From: Deltaproteobacteria bacterium
GTDB taxonomy: Bacteria > Myxococcota > Kuafuiibacteriia > Kuafuiibacteriales > Kuafuiibacteriaceae
DNA: 64,000 nucleotides
Reading direction: 5' to 3'
Assembly (NCBI GenBank): GCA_020632995.1
Contig: JACKEN010000014.1
Location: 1 to 64,000, forward strand
Notes under the pieces: model-generated
What the model saw: the letters and a program-made list of their open reading frames with translations, nothing else
The model's database searches: none
What the model was told of the DNA's origin: nothing
Made by a program: the position numbers and the translations under genes
Shown: piece by piece, positions 47,848 through 57,252 of the stretch
Position numbering within the stretch: the stretch's first letter is position 1
How the letters are laid out: each line of letters starts with the position of its first letter

Positions 47848-49583
47848 TGCAAGAGGATTCGAGCAAGAACAGACTGCTGCTGACCGCTGCCTTGTGCTTC
47901 CTGGTCATGATGGGGTGGAACGTCCTGTTCCCCAAGAAGCGCCCCAACCCGGTGACCCCGGGGGCGGTGGCCACCGCGACCGCCGCGGTGGACGCGGGGG
48001 TGGCAGGTTCGCCCGAGGTGGCGACCGCGACGGTGGCCGCGCCGCCGGTGGTCCCCACCGTGGCGGTGAAGGGCGAGACCTTCCCGTTCGCGGGCCGCGT
48101 CGAGTACGCGGACATGAAGGTCCCCTACGAGCTGAGCATCACCAACATCGGTGGCGGCATCCAGACCTACGTCCTGCCCGGCTACAAGGAGCGGAACAAG
48201 GACAACGAGGCGACCGACGATCCGATCTCCCTCGCGGATCCCACCTCGTTCGACGTGCGCGACGGCGCCGCGGTGACCGCGCAGATGGCGGGCATCCAGT
48301 TCCTCGACGAGACGACCTTCACGGTGCCCAAGCGCATCCCGTTCGAGGTGGTCGGCAAGACGGAAGACAGCTTGCACTTGCGCTACACCAGCCCGGAGGG
48401 GGTGGTGATCGAGCGTGAGTACCAGATGCGCCCCGACTCCTTCGAGATGGAGATGGCGGTGACGGTGCGGAACGGCTCGAGCCAGACCCAGCGCCACCGC
48501 ATGCAGATCCAGGCCGCGCTGAAGGCGACCGAGGCGATGGCGCGGGGCAGCGGCTTCCTCGCCAACTTCCAGCCCCCGCCGGATCACTTGCAAGGCCTCT
48601 GCTACGCCGACGGCGAGGTGGAGCGGAAGGACTACACCGCGCTGAAGAAGGAGTCCTCGTCCTTCAAGGACGGCGTGCAGTGGGTGGCGATGGATCGGCA
48701 GTACTTTCTGTCCGCCATCATCTCGCGGGACCGCGCCACCCCCGAGTGCCAGCTGTCGGCGAACGGCGACGTGGCCCGGGCGCTCCTCGTGATGGGGACC
48801 GAGACGCTGAAGCCGCAGGAAGAGAAGCGCTACAAGTACACCGCGTACCTCGGGGTGAAGAAGGAGTCGGTCCTCACCCTGGTCGACGCCAACCTCGAGG
48901 GGGCGGTCGACTACAAGATCCTCGGCATGAACCTGGCCCCCCTGTGCACCGGCCTGCTGTGGATCCTGAGCCTGTTCCACGGGTTCACCGGCTCCTGGGG
49001 CGTGGCCATCCTCGGCCTCACCCTGCTCGTGAAGCTGGTGCTCTTCCCGCTGAACCAGCGCTCCGGAAAGTCCATGCGGGCGATGGCGGCGCTGCGGCCC
49101 CAGCTCGAGGAGCTCAAGTCCAAGTACCCCGACGACAAGCAGCGGCAGAACGAGGAGATGATGCGGCTCTACAAAGACCACAATGTGAGTCTTGGTGGGG
49201 GCTGCTTGCCGATGCTGATCCAGATGCCCATCTGGTTCGCGCTGTACCGGTCGCTATGGGTGTCGGTGGACCTGTACCAGCAGGGCTTCTTGTGGGTCGC
49301 CGATCTGACTACCCGCGACCCCTATTGGATCCTCCCCGTGACCCTCGTGGTGGTGATGTTCATCCAGCAGAAGATGACCCCCACCACCATGGACCCGGTC
49401 CAGCAGAAGATGATGCAGTACACCATGCCGGCGATGTTCGGGATCATGATGGCGGCGCTGCCGGCGGGCCTGTGCTTCTACATCTTGACGAACACCCTGT
49501 TGACCATCGTCCAGCAGCATCTTATCAACAAGTCGATTGGGCCCATGGGTGGGTCCCCGGCCGCGCAAGAGGCGAAAGCGTAG
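47847..49583 (+). CDS. yidC: Membrane protein insertase YidC
   Basis: 578 residues. One N-terminal membrane helix (NRLLLTAALCFLVMMGWNVL), a large periplasmic domain of about 330 residues, then five C-terminal helices (WGVAILGLTLLVKLVLFPLN; GGCLPMLIQMPIWFALYRSL; LPAGLCFYILTNTLLTIVQQ) that make up the insertase core. RSGKSMRAMAALRPQLEELK is the cytoplasmic C1 loop. Its ATG overlaps the yidD stop (TGATG). The long periplasmic domain is of the Gram-negative type. Confidence 0.97.
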   Translation: MQEDSSKNRLLLTAALCFLVMMGWNVLFPKKRPNPVTPGAVATATAAVDAGVAGSPEVATATVAAPPVVPTVAVKGETFPFAGRVEYADMKVPYELSITNIGGGIQTYVLPGYKERNKDNEATDDPISLADPTSFDVRDGAAVTAQMAGIQFLDETTFTVPKRIPFEVVGKTEDSLHLRYTSPEGVVIEREYQMRPDSFEMEMAVTVRNGSSQTQRHRMQIQAALKATEAMARGSGFLANFQPPPDHLQGLCYADGEVERKDYTALKKESSSFKDGVQWVAMDRQYFLSAIISRDRATPECQLSANGDVARALLVMGTETLKPQEEKRYKYTAYLGVKKESVLTLVDANLEGAVDYKILGMNLAPLCTGLLWILSLFHGFTGSWGVAILGLTLLVKLVLFPLNQRSGKSMRAMAALRPQLEELKSKYPDDKQRQNEEMMRLYKDHNVSLGGGCLPMLIQMPIWFALYRSLWVSVDLYQQGFLWVADLTTRDPYWILPVTLVVVMFIQQKMTPTTMDPVQQKMMQYTMPAMFGIMMAALPAGLCFYILTNTLLTIVQQHLINKSIGPMGGSPAAQEAKA

Positions 49584-49691
49584 AGCCTCACCGGCCATCC
49601 CATACAGAGCAGTCCTTCGTACTCACGCCCAACTCCCCAGCAGGGGGCCGCGTGGGGCCGCATCGGCTCGCTCTGGCGAAGTGAGGGGCGA

Positions 49692-50633
49692 GTGTCGAAC
49701 ACGATGGAATTCGAGGGGCGGAGCGAGCAAGAGGCCGTCGCGAAGGCCTGCGCCGCGCTGAAGCTGGCGGAAGAAGATCTGGACTACACGGTGGTGGACG
49801 AGGGCTCCGGCGGGGTCTTCGGGATCGGCGCGCGTCCGGTCCAGATCCGGGTGCGCGTCCCGGCTGCTGCTGCTGCCGTTGCCGCTGCGCCGGCGGTGGA
49901 CGCCAACGACGACGACAGCATGGACGAGGGCAAGGGCGGCATGGTCGGCCCGGCCCCCGAGAAGGCGGCGAAGGCGCTCGAGGTGGCCAAGGGCCTGGCC
50001 GAGCGCATGGGCCTCGGGCACGCCTCGATCACCGTCCGCGATGACCACGAGCAGATCGTGGTGCTCATCGACGAGGCCGACGGCTCCACCGACGTGGCCG
50101 AGGTGCTGGGTCGCAGCCGTCCCCCCGCCATCCCGTCGTTCCAGTTCCTGCTCAACAAGATCGTGAACCGGTTCCCCGAGGACCGGAAGCACATCATCGT
50201 CGAGGTGCCCTCGGTGCCCCGCAAGGAGCGCCGGTCCGAGGAGCGCTCGAGCGAGGCGCGGCCCGCCCCTGCCCTGGACCCGGATCTGGATCCGTCGCTG
50301 GTGGCGCTGGCCCGGTCGCTGGCCGAGAAGGCCCAGGCCCTCGGCAAGGTGATCACGGTGCACCCGATGCTGCCGGCCGACCGCCGCGCCCTGCACCAGA
50401 CCATCACCACCATCTCTGGGGTGAGCACGGTCTCCGAGGGCGAGGGCCTGTACCGGCGCCTGCACATCGTGCCCGACAGCCTGAAGGCGGGCACCGGCAA
50501 GAAGCGCCGTCGCCGCCGTCGTCGCCGCCGTCGTGAGGACGGCGCGCCGGTGGGCCCGGAGGTCGAGGGCGCCGAGGATCTCGACGACGAGGTCGAGGAC
50601 GACGGCGCGGAGTTGCAGGACGCCTCGGCCTGA
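49692..50633 (+). CDS. jag: RNA-binding protein Jag/KhpB
   Basis: 313 residues from GTG 49692. N-terminal Jag_N domain (EFEGRSEQEAVAKACAALKL, VVDEGSGGVFGIGARPVQIR), central KH-II domain (QFLLNKIVNRFPEDRKHIIV in the GxxI-like part), and a C-terminal R3H domain (ALARSLAEKAQALGKVITVH, LPADRRALHQTITTISGVST). The extreme C-terminus has a run of Arg (KKRRRRRRRRRR) and an acidic tail, unusual for Jag. The acidic region between Jag_N and KH is also lineage-specific. Confidence 0.93.
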   Translation: MSNTMEFEGRSEQEAVAKACAALKLAEEDLDYTVVDEGSGGVFGIGARPVQIRVRVPAAAAAVAAAPAVDANDDDSMDEGKGGMVGPAPEKAAKALEVAKGLAERMGLGHASITVRDDHEQIVVLIDEADGSTDVAEVLGRSRPPAIPSFQFLLNKIVNRFPEDRKHIIVEVPSVPRKERRSEERSSEARPAPALDPDLDPSLVALARSLAEKAQALGKVITVHPMLPADRRALHQTITTISGVSTVSEGEGLYRRLHIVPDSLKAGTGKKRRRRRRRRRREDGAPVGPEVEGAEDLDDEVEDDGAELQDASA

Positions 50634-50649
50634 GCGACAAACGGACTTG

Positions 50650-50862
50650 ATGGCGCCGAAGACCCGGGACGAGCGGTTGTTCGGCGCGGCCTGCCTGAAG
50701 GTCACCTTGGAGCGAAGCCAAGGCTCGGCCATGAACGAGATCTACAGCGCGACCCTGACGGACCTGGGCCTGACCGCCGAGGAGGTAGACGTCTACCTCC
50801 AGGACGCGCGGCCCAAGGTCGAGGCCGCGCTGGACGCCGGCCGGCCACCGGCGAGAGGGTGA
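50650..50862 (+). CDS. Small hypothetical protein
   Basis: 70 residues from ATG 50650, 16 bases after jag. Sequence starts MAPKTRDERLFGAACLKVTL and ends with DLGLTAEEVDVYLQDARPKV, a helical, acidic stretch. The next gene overlaps its stop (GTGA), supporting translation. No family recognised. Confidence 0.6.
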   Translation: MAPKTRDERLFGAACLKVTLERSQGSAMNEIYSATLTDLGLTAEEVDVYLQDARPKVEAALDAGRPPARG

Positions 50863-51518
50863 GGGACCGGATGGAGGACAGCTACACCCTGCGGGAGGTG
50901 GCGGAGCTGCTGGGGATCAGCAAGCGCACGCTGCAGCGCCGTATCCAGGAGGGCGCCTTCCCCGGGCGCTACCTGGCGCCCGGGCCCGAGGGGCTGCAGA
51001 TGCGGATCCCCGCCGCCGACGTGGAGCGCGCCCGGGCCGAGCTGCACGGGGCGGGCGAGGGCCACCCCACCCGGACCCTCGTGCCGGGGTCGGTGAAAGA
51101 CAGCTTGCTCCCGTACCGATCGAGTGAGGTCGAGGCGATCTCGAGCGCGCCCATGTACCGCGAGTCCCTCGAGCGCGCCGGCGTCGAGGAGCTGCGAGGG
51201 GTGGTGCTCAACGTGGTCCGCGAGGAGCGGGAGATGTTCCTGACCGCGGTGCGCGACGCGCTCATCGTCCGGGATCGGGAGATCTCGGAGCTCCGCGGCG
51301 AGCTGGCCGAGATGCGCTCCGCGGTCGAGCGCATGAACGACGGCCTCGAGCGCTTCGAGCGCCGCCTCGAGCTGGAGTGGCGATCCCAGGCCGAGCGACC
51401 CGCGGCGTGGACCGAGATCCTGGGCGTCCCCGCCAACGGCGGAGGGGTCGACGTCGACCTCCTGCTCCGAGAGATCGGTGAGCTCGAGGCGATGGTGGGC
51501 CACCTGGTCCCGGAGTGA
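50859..51518 (+). CDS. Helix-turn-helix DNA-binding protein with coiled coil
   Basis: 219 residues from GTG 50859 (ATG 50871 possible). YTLREVAELLGISKRTLQRR is a MerR/excisionase-type helix-turn-helix, with IPAADVERARAEL closing the domain near residue 60. Residues about 115-175 form a coiled coil (ISELRGELAEMRSAVERMND). Reminiscent of chromosome- or plasmid-segregation adaptors, but without a family match. It sits next to the parS-like region. Confidence 0.7.
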   Translation: MRDRMEDSYTLREVAELLGISKRTLQRRIQEGAFPGRYLAPGPEGLQMRIPAADVERARAELHGAGEGHPTRTLVPGSVKDSLLPYRSSEVEAISSAPMYRESLERAGVEELRGVVLNVVREEREMFLTAVRDALIVRDREISELRGELAEMRSAVERMNDGLERFERRLELEWRSQAERPAAWTEILGVPANGGGVDVDLLLREIGELEAMVGHLVPE

Positions 51519-51521
51519 CCC

Positions 51522-52121
51522 TTGGGCGCGCGGCGCCGCCTCCCCGAGTCCTTCTACCTGCGCGACGCGGCCACGGTGGCGCGTGACTTGATCGGTCGCT
51601 GGCTCCGGCGCGACTCGGTGATCCTCGAGATCACCGAGGTCGAGGCGTACCTCCCCGATGACTCAGCGTGTCATGGCCGCTTCGGGCGCACCGCTCGGAA
51701 CGCGGCGATGTGGGGACCAGGCGGGCGGGCCTACGTCTACCTCTGCTACGGCCTTCACGACATGCTCAACGTGGTCACCGGACCCGAGGGCGAGGCGGCC
51801 GCGGTGCTGATCCGGTCCGCCCGGCCGGTGGCGCGGGTTGGAGGAGGTGCAGGTGCGGCGAGGTGGGAAGATCGGCCCGTCCTCCTCACTGGTCCGGGCA
51901 AGGTAGGTGCTGCGCTCGCGTTGGACCCGAGCTGGAGCCACCACGCGCTGTTCGAGCGCGGAGGTCTGGAGTTGCTGTCGGGCGAGCCGGCGGAGCGATG
52001 GCTGCACGGGCCGCGGGTGGGCATCGACTATGCGGCGCCGGTGGACCGAGATGCGCTCCTGCGGTTCGCGGCGGTGGACACGCCTTGGGTGAGCCACAGG
52101 AAGACGCTGCGATCCGGTTAG
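51522..52121 (+). CDS. mpg: 3-methyladenine DNA glycosylase, AAG/MPG type
   Basis: 199 residues starting at TTG 51522, three bases after the previous stop. ESFYLRDAATVARDLIGRWL, ILEITEVEAYLPDDSACHG with the catalytic Glu, RNAAMWGPGGRAYVYLCYGL and LLTGPGKVGAALAL are characteristic. The enzyme excises alkylated purines. Last gene before a long gene-poor stretch. Confidence 0.93.
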   Translation: MGARRRLPESFYLRDAATVARDLIGRWLRRDSVILEITEVEAYLPDDSACHGRFGRTARNAAMWGPGGRAYVYLCYGLHDMLNVVTGPEGEAAAVLIRSARPVARVGGGAGAARWEDRPVLLTGPGKVGAALALDPSWSHHALFERGGLELLSGEPAERWLHGPRVGIDYAAPVDRDALLRFAAVDTPWVSHRKTLRSG

Positions 52122-52741
52122 GTGGGGGCTGGCGATCGGGGCCCGCGTTCGCTGCAGTTTGGCGGCTGGTTGGCTGTGGTTCACCGGAGTCTGGCGCGCT
52201 CGAGGCGGCTTGGCGATCTGATGATCCGGATCCTCTGGAGGCCGGATGGCCTCCGTCAGGCCCGTTCGGGGCTGTGAATCACCTGTGAATTGTCCGGTGT
52301 AGGTAACGGGCGGCCCGCGATCTATGCGTATGTAATTGGTCTGGTTTTGGTTTCGGCCGGGGCCCCTCGAACAACTCACAGGTCGGTGTCGGGCTGCAGT
52401 CCCATTCCGGGCCTCGCGGCGCCTTCGATGAGTGACGTCGGTGCCTCCTCGCGCGTGCCCCCTGGCGCGGAGCGGCCCTGGCGAGCTGGGTGAGGCCGGC
52501 TCGATCCGGGGTGGGCGCTCGGCTCTCGACGGCCACCTGCAACGCGCCGGTCGGGTGGTTGAAGGCCTGTTGCCTGGGCGCGAGCAACGAGCAGGCAGTT
52601 GATGGTCTGCGGGACAACGCTCGTGGCCGGGACCTCCACATAGCGGTGCACCTGGTGGTTGGCGGTGGCTCGAGCTGTCGCCGGCGCCGGAGGAGGGTCG
52701 ATTGACATGCGGCACCGAGGTCCGGTGTCGCTCACGGACGG

Positions 52742-52757
52742 TGTTCCACGTGGCACA
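52742..52757 (+). other. parS: parS-like site 1
   Basis: TGTTCCACGTGGCACA matches TGTTCCACGTGGAACA (the myxobacterial-type parS) at 15 of 16 positions. Located about 7.5 kb from the putative oriC, as expected for an origin-proximal centromere. ParB binding is inferred. Confidence 0.6.
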
Positions 52758-53309
52758 TCTAGACCTGCCCCGCCGTGGTTCGGGCCAGTCAGGCGGAGTC
52801 CAACACGTCCACGGAAGGACACGCCGGGTGGCTTCAGCGCCACGGCCATGTTGGTGCAGGCAGCGCCCGGCCGAGCGAGGCCGTCTGTCAGTCGGCAACG
52901 GACTGGGGTCCAAGCCAGGAACCAGATCGAGCCTTCGCGAGGACCGACCCCGGCCACCGGCACGGCACCCGGCCCGGCGAGGGCCGAGGCTTGGGCGCTC
53001 GGCCGGCGCGAATCTCGACATCCGCGCTTCGGCCCGCCAGGCGCTGCCCGACCGGCGCGCTGGGTGACCTGGACGAGCTTGTCCGGGACGCACCGCGCGG
53101 GTAACGGCGCAATCGCGCCCGCGGGGCCTGATTCCTGGCGCGATCTCTTGCCCCGATGAACACGGCCAGGAACCCCGAGACAGGCCGGGTGCCGGCATCG
53201 AACGACCGCAGGCAAGGAGCCTTGGACCAGGCCGGGCGTCGACAATGGCGACGCCAACCGCGGACCCCTGAACCGGGCCGGGGCCGTTGGTGAGCAATCG
53301 CGGACCCCT

Positions 53310-53427
53310 GAACCAGGCCGGATGTCGGCGGGGACTGAGGCCGGCGGCTGAGCCTTGAACCAGGCCGGGTGTCGGCGGGGACTGAGGCCAGGAACGGACG
53401 AGGCCGGGTGTTGGCGGGGACTGAGGC
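53310..53427 (+). repeat. Degenerate 40-47-bp direct repeats
   Basis: The phrase CAGGCCGG(A/G)TGTCGGCG followed by GGGACTGAGGC occurs at about 53314-53342, 53361-53389 and 53402-53427 (offsets 47 and 40 bp). Looser relatives lie at 53225 and 53268. Confidence 0.75.
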
Positions 53428-53878
53428 GGTGGATCTGTCGGCATCGGCGAGGACCGAGGCTGTGAACCAGGCTGGGAGCTGCCGAGGACCGGAGGTGTGA
53501 AGCAGCAGGGACGAAGCGGACCCGAGGCCGAAACCGCTGCCCGGACCGGGCCAGGGGCCGGAGCGGGCCCGGTACCTGTCGGCCGCGGAGGACCGGAGGC
53601 GTGAACCAGCACAAGATGAGGCGGGGACCACGGTAAGGACGCCGAAGACCGAAGCCGGAACCGGGCCTGGACCGAGTCGAACCAGGCTAGGCGCCAGGGA
53701 GGACCGGAGGCGGGGAAAGAGGCCGGAGCGGGCTGGGTGCGACGCGGTGAACCAGGCTGTTCGCCGGGGAAGCCGGGGCCGAGGCCGGGACCGAGGTTGG
53801 GGAACAAGGGGGGGAAGCAGTCGGGAAGGACGATGGCTCGACGTGGGACCGAGGTCGCGAGCCGGGGGAGAAGTTGGA

Positions 53879-54009
53879 CCGAGGCGGGGGCCCGAGGGCC
53901 GGGTCCAAGCCGGGAGTGATGTTGAGCTGGTGGCCGGGCCCGAGCCGGGGCCGAGGCGGGGGCCCGAGGCCCGGGTCCAAGCCGGGAAGTGATGTTGAGC
54001 TGGTGGCCG
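53879..54009 (+). repeat. 58-bp direct repeat pair
   Basis: 53879-53936 and 53951-54009 are near-identical (one inserted G, one substitution), each running from CCGAGGCGGGGGCCCGAGG to GTTGAGCTGGTGGCCG. They are 72 bp apart start to start. Confidence 0.85.
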
Positions 54010-54234
54010 TCCCGGCTCGGCTCAGTCCGGTCTCGGTCTCGATCTCCAGCCCATCCTCGGTCCCCACCTCGTCCCTACCTCGTCCCCTGCTCCGAGCCGG
54101 GGCTCCGGTCTGGGCCTGGAGCCCGGTCCTGGGCCAACCATCCCGGGGCAGGGGAGGCCAGGCCCAAGGCGGGAAGGAGGTCGGGCCTGGAGCCGGGAAG
54201 GCCCCCGGGGGCCGAGCTCGGGAAGTGAGGCCTG

Positions 54235-54430
54235 GGCTGAGGCTGGGCTTGAGGTTGGGGCGAGGTTGGGCTGAGGTTGGGCGCCAGAGGCTGGGGCCTG
54301 AGGTTGGGCTTGAGGTTGGCCTTGAGGTCGGGCCCGAACCTGGTCCAGGGGCTGGCTTCCACTCACTGGGGCTTGGAGAAGCTGGGCCTGAGGTTGGGCC
54401 TGAGGCTTGGGCCTGAGGTTGGTTGCCTGA
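54235..54430 (+). repeat. Imperfect 10-14-bp repeats
   Basis: A patchwork of GGGCTTGAGGTT, GGGCCTGAGGTT, GGGGCGAGGTT and similar words. The units vary in length, pointing to slippage rather than a coding repeat. Confidence 0.75.
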
Positions 54431-55007
54431 GGCTGGGGCCCGAGCTCGGGCCCAGGCGGGCTTCCACTGGGGTTGGTCCAGCTGGCGTTGGGCTCCAGCC
54501 CGGGAATGCCGAGTTGGAGGCCGGGACCTGAGCTGGGCCTGTGGGGCCCTGAGGGCTCGGGTCCGGAGGCGTGGGATTGAGGGTTGGCCTGGGCTGCCAC
54601 CCAGCGGGGTGTGATGGCTGGGCTGGATCGAGCAGGGACTGAGACCTCCCCGACTCGAGGCCTGAGCGAGCCAGGGACGAGGTAGGGACGAGGTGGGACC
54701 GAGGATCGGCTGGAGATCGAGGACCGAGACGGGACTGGGCTTTGGACTGGACGGACAGGGACTGGGGTGGGACCGAGGCCGGCACCGGAGCGGGGGGATG
54801 GGGCCGGAACCGTACCTCCTTCCCCTGAAGTTAGCCTGAGGCTGGAACGCAGAACGAGGGGACTGAGATCGGCCTGAGCTGGAGGCCGGACGGAGCAGGA
54901 TTTGGGACGAGGCCGACCGAGGCGGATCCGAGCTGGGGGTGAAGTTAGGCCTGGGAACTGACCAGACTCCTTCCCTGACTCGGTCCCCTGAGCGGGAACG
55001 ACGGTAG

Positions 55008-55290
55008 AACTGGTAGAACGAGGCTGGAACGAGGCCGGGGGAACGAGGCTGGGGAACGAGGCTGGAACGAGGCCGGGGAACGAGGCTGGGGAACGAGGCT
55101 GGGGAACGAGGCCGGGAAGAAGGCCGGAAGAAGACCGAGAAGAAGACCGAGAAGAAGACCCGGAAAGAAGACCGGGAAGAAGGCCGGAAGCGAGGCGGGG
55201 AAGGAGGACGGGGAAGGAGGACGGGGAAGAAGGAGGAAGGAGGACGGGGAAGGAGGAAGGGGAAGGAGGACGGGGAACCAGGGCGCCAGG
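55008..55290 (+). repeat. Polypurine tract, T-free over 190 bp
   Basis: Tandem GGGGAACGAGGCTG words (55030-55110) give way to AAGAAGACCGAG and GGGGAAGGAGGAC words. From 55101 to 55290 the plus strand has no T at all. Such tracts can form triplexes or G-rich structures. Confidence 0.9.
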
Positions 55291-55995
55291 TTGGAACGTG
55301 ACGCGAGGATCGCTGGGGACAGGGGCAAGGGCTTCGCGGTGACGAACGGGGTAGGGCCGTGGCGCCCGGCTGTGAACGGACTGCGCCTCGGGCAGGCGAA
55401 CTGGGTAGGTGAGCGCCGGGTGGTCCGGCGGCAGTCTCCGGGGGCTGGCTGTCGTTGGGGCTGGGAGCGAGGGCGGGCGATCGTTCGCCTGGGCCCGCGA
55501 CCTGACGAGCACCGTCGGACCCGAGGTGGCCTCATTCAACCTGGGCGCTGGTCCGGCAACTCGGAAGGTCCTTGGGCAGGCACCTCAGCCAGGGGCCGAG
55601 ACGAGTGGATGGCCAAGGCGCTCGAGGGGCGGAGCAGGCGGCGACAGCCGTTTGGCGGGCACCTGGTCGAGCGCCGGCATGCCTGCTCGGCGAAGCTCCT
55701 GGCGGGGTACCATTCTGGCCAAGACGGCGAGTCCGTGGGTGTTCAGGCACCAAGACGGGTCGACTCCCGCACGGACCGGACCTGCTCCGGGTGGCGCACC
55801 CCGGCAAGGCAGGCGAACAGGCGCAGCCACACGTTACGTTGTCGTCGGCAGCTGGCCCGGCCGTGGGCAAAGCTGCGGGTTCGGAGGCGTTGGCAAAGCC
55901 GGGAGAGGGTTCGAACGGGAGGTCTCGAGCCACGGAAGGCCCAGCCGGTCGATCGGAGTCTACGCCAACCGTCCTTTGCGTGTGCCACGGAGGAC

Positions 55996-56009
55996 GTTCC
56001 ACGTGAAAC
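55996..56009 (+). other. parS: parS-like site 2
   Basis: GTTCCACGTGAAAC, one base off the fully palindromic GTTTCACGTGAAAC and GTTCCACGTGGAAC forms of parS. The palindrome extends four more bases each side (GGAC...GTCC, 55992-56013) with one mismatched pair. Lies just past the end of the Rsm22-like gene. Confidence 0.7.
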
Positions 56010-56026
56010 GTCCTGAACCGATGCCG

Positions 56027-57144
56027 TCAGCCGACCTCGAAGGGCGTCACGCCTGAGGCATCCACAAGCCGCAGCCCGTCGCCCTTCGGCTCCATCCGGC
56101 CAAGGTCCAGCTGAAAGAGCCCACCAACCTCGGCCCGGTCGAGCACCTCGAAGCAGGCCTTGCTCCGCTCCAAGGCATTGACCACCCGAAGGCCCTCGGC
56201 ACCACAGAAGACGGCCTCGACCTTGGCCTTGCCGCGGGGCCGGAGCTCCAGGAGTCGGTGCAGGCCTTCTCGCCTCTGTCCTCCACCGAGCGCGAGCCAG
56301 GAGCTGTGCGTCTCCTGCCAGCGGCGCCGGGCGAGGTCGAACATACGGCGGGTTCGAGGGCCGGGTCGCGTTCGGAAGGTGAAGTGGCACCAATCTCGGG
56401 CGTCCTCGAGGCGCGGGCAACGTGCTGCGCCGACGCAGGGGCCCATGATCTGGGCGCCCTGGCCCTGGAGCATGGTCTCGGAGGCGCTGGAGTCCTCGAG
56501 CCGCTAGCTGGGTCCCGGCCTCCAGGATGTGGAGCTGGCCCAGCGGCCCGATCCGGGTCAGCCAGGCTGAGAGCCGGCGCCAGGCCAGATCCGGATCGGC
56601 CTCCGGCTCCTCGAGCTCCCCATAGAGTATGGGAGCGCGATGCAGGTGGCGCCGTCGGCGTGACGAGGGTGCGCCGGCTCGGCCCGTCGCTCGGGCTGCG
56701 GGAGCCCGGCGGACCGGAAGAGCTCCTCGGAGAGGGCGAAGTTGGCCGGCTCGGCATCGACGAGGCGGACCGAGTAACCGTGGAGCGCGGCCTGGAGCCC
56801 GAAAGGGCCCCACCCAGAGCCAATCTCGACGAGGAGCCCGGCTCAGGCCGAAGCTCGAGGAGGAGAGCGCGGGCTCGCTCGAAGGTCCGCCACCCGAACG
56901 CGAGGCCCCAAGCGGCGGCCAGGTGCTTCTTGTGCCGGGACGACGCGCCCGAGACCAACAGGCCCCCGCTCGCCACGCCGGCCTCCCGCTGGAGGATGGC
57001 CTCGGAGAGCTGGGCGTAGGCCCCGGCCACGTCCGGCAGCTCATCGTCGCCGATGCCGAGGGTGCCCAGGATCAGCGCTTCGAACGCGCCGCTGCGCTGA
57101 TCCGGATCAGAAGATCGAAGCCCGTCCTGTGCCGTGCTGCCCAT
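56027..57144 (-). CDS. Rsm22-like methyltransferase (frameshifted)
   Basis: About 370 residues. N-terminal helical domain (AYAQLSEAILQREAGVASGG), SAM-binding LLVEIGSGWGPFGLQAALHG then VRLVDAEPANFAL, and a C-terminal Cys motif MGPCVGAARCPRLEDARDWC, HF, which resembles the metal site of Rsm22-type ribosomal-subunit methyltransferase-like proteins. Three frameshifts are needed, near 56836-56840, 56625-56632 and 56498-56502. Start ATG 57144. The clean domain content between shifts suggests sequence errors, though real decay is possible in this degenerate neighbourhood. Confidence 0.7.
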
Positions 57145-57252
57145 CCGGCCGGATTTTTGACCGGCTGACGGCCGGGTGCTACCCCAATCTCGCCGGGGAC
57201 TGCTCCGAAGGGCCGCACGGGCGGCTCGAAGGCCGGCGAAGTGGAGACGACG
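57145..57252. other. Divergent spacer
   Basis: About 110 bases between the Rsm22-like gene and the AT-hook-like gene. GTCAAAAATCCGG near 57155 stands out in AT content. No promoter assigned. Confidence 0.3.

Larger units (their letters stand above)
52122..56026. repeat. Gene-poor, repeat-rich, purine-skewed region
   Basis: Almost 4 kb without a convincing gene. Open frames abound on all strands because stops are rare at this composition, but repeat lengths (about 47, 58, 12 and 13 bp) are not multiples of three and the products are Pro/Ser/Arg-rich nonsense. G greatly exceeds C on the plus strand, the leading strand if replication starts at 45 kb. Contains two parS-like sites, direct repeats, and a T-free tract (listed separately). 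The stretch 52122-53200 and 55300-55990 show nothing I recognise. Confidence 0.75.

Noticed and set aside
51663..53807. Minus-strand open frame of 714 codons
   Set aside because: It overlaps the real mpg gene antisense and then runs through repeats. No protein-like domain is visible.
54022..55539. Minus-strand open frame of 505 codons through the repeat block
   Set aside because: Repeat periods are not multiples of three and the product is Pro/Ser/Leu low complexity, with no start signal or domain. The lack of stops follows from base composition.
55409..56056. Possible decayed parA or parB between the repeats and the Rsm22-like gene
   Set aside because: I looked for the deviant Walker motif KGGVGKTT and ParB-type motifs in all frames and saw none.
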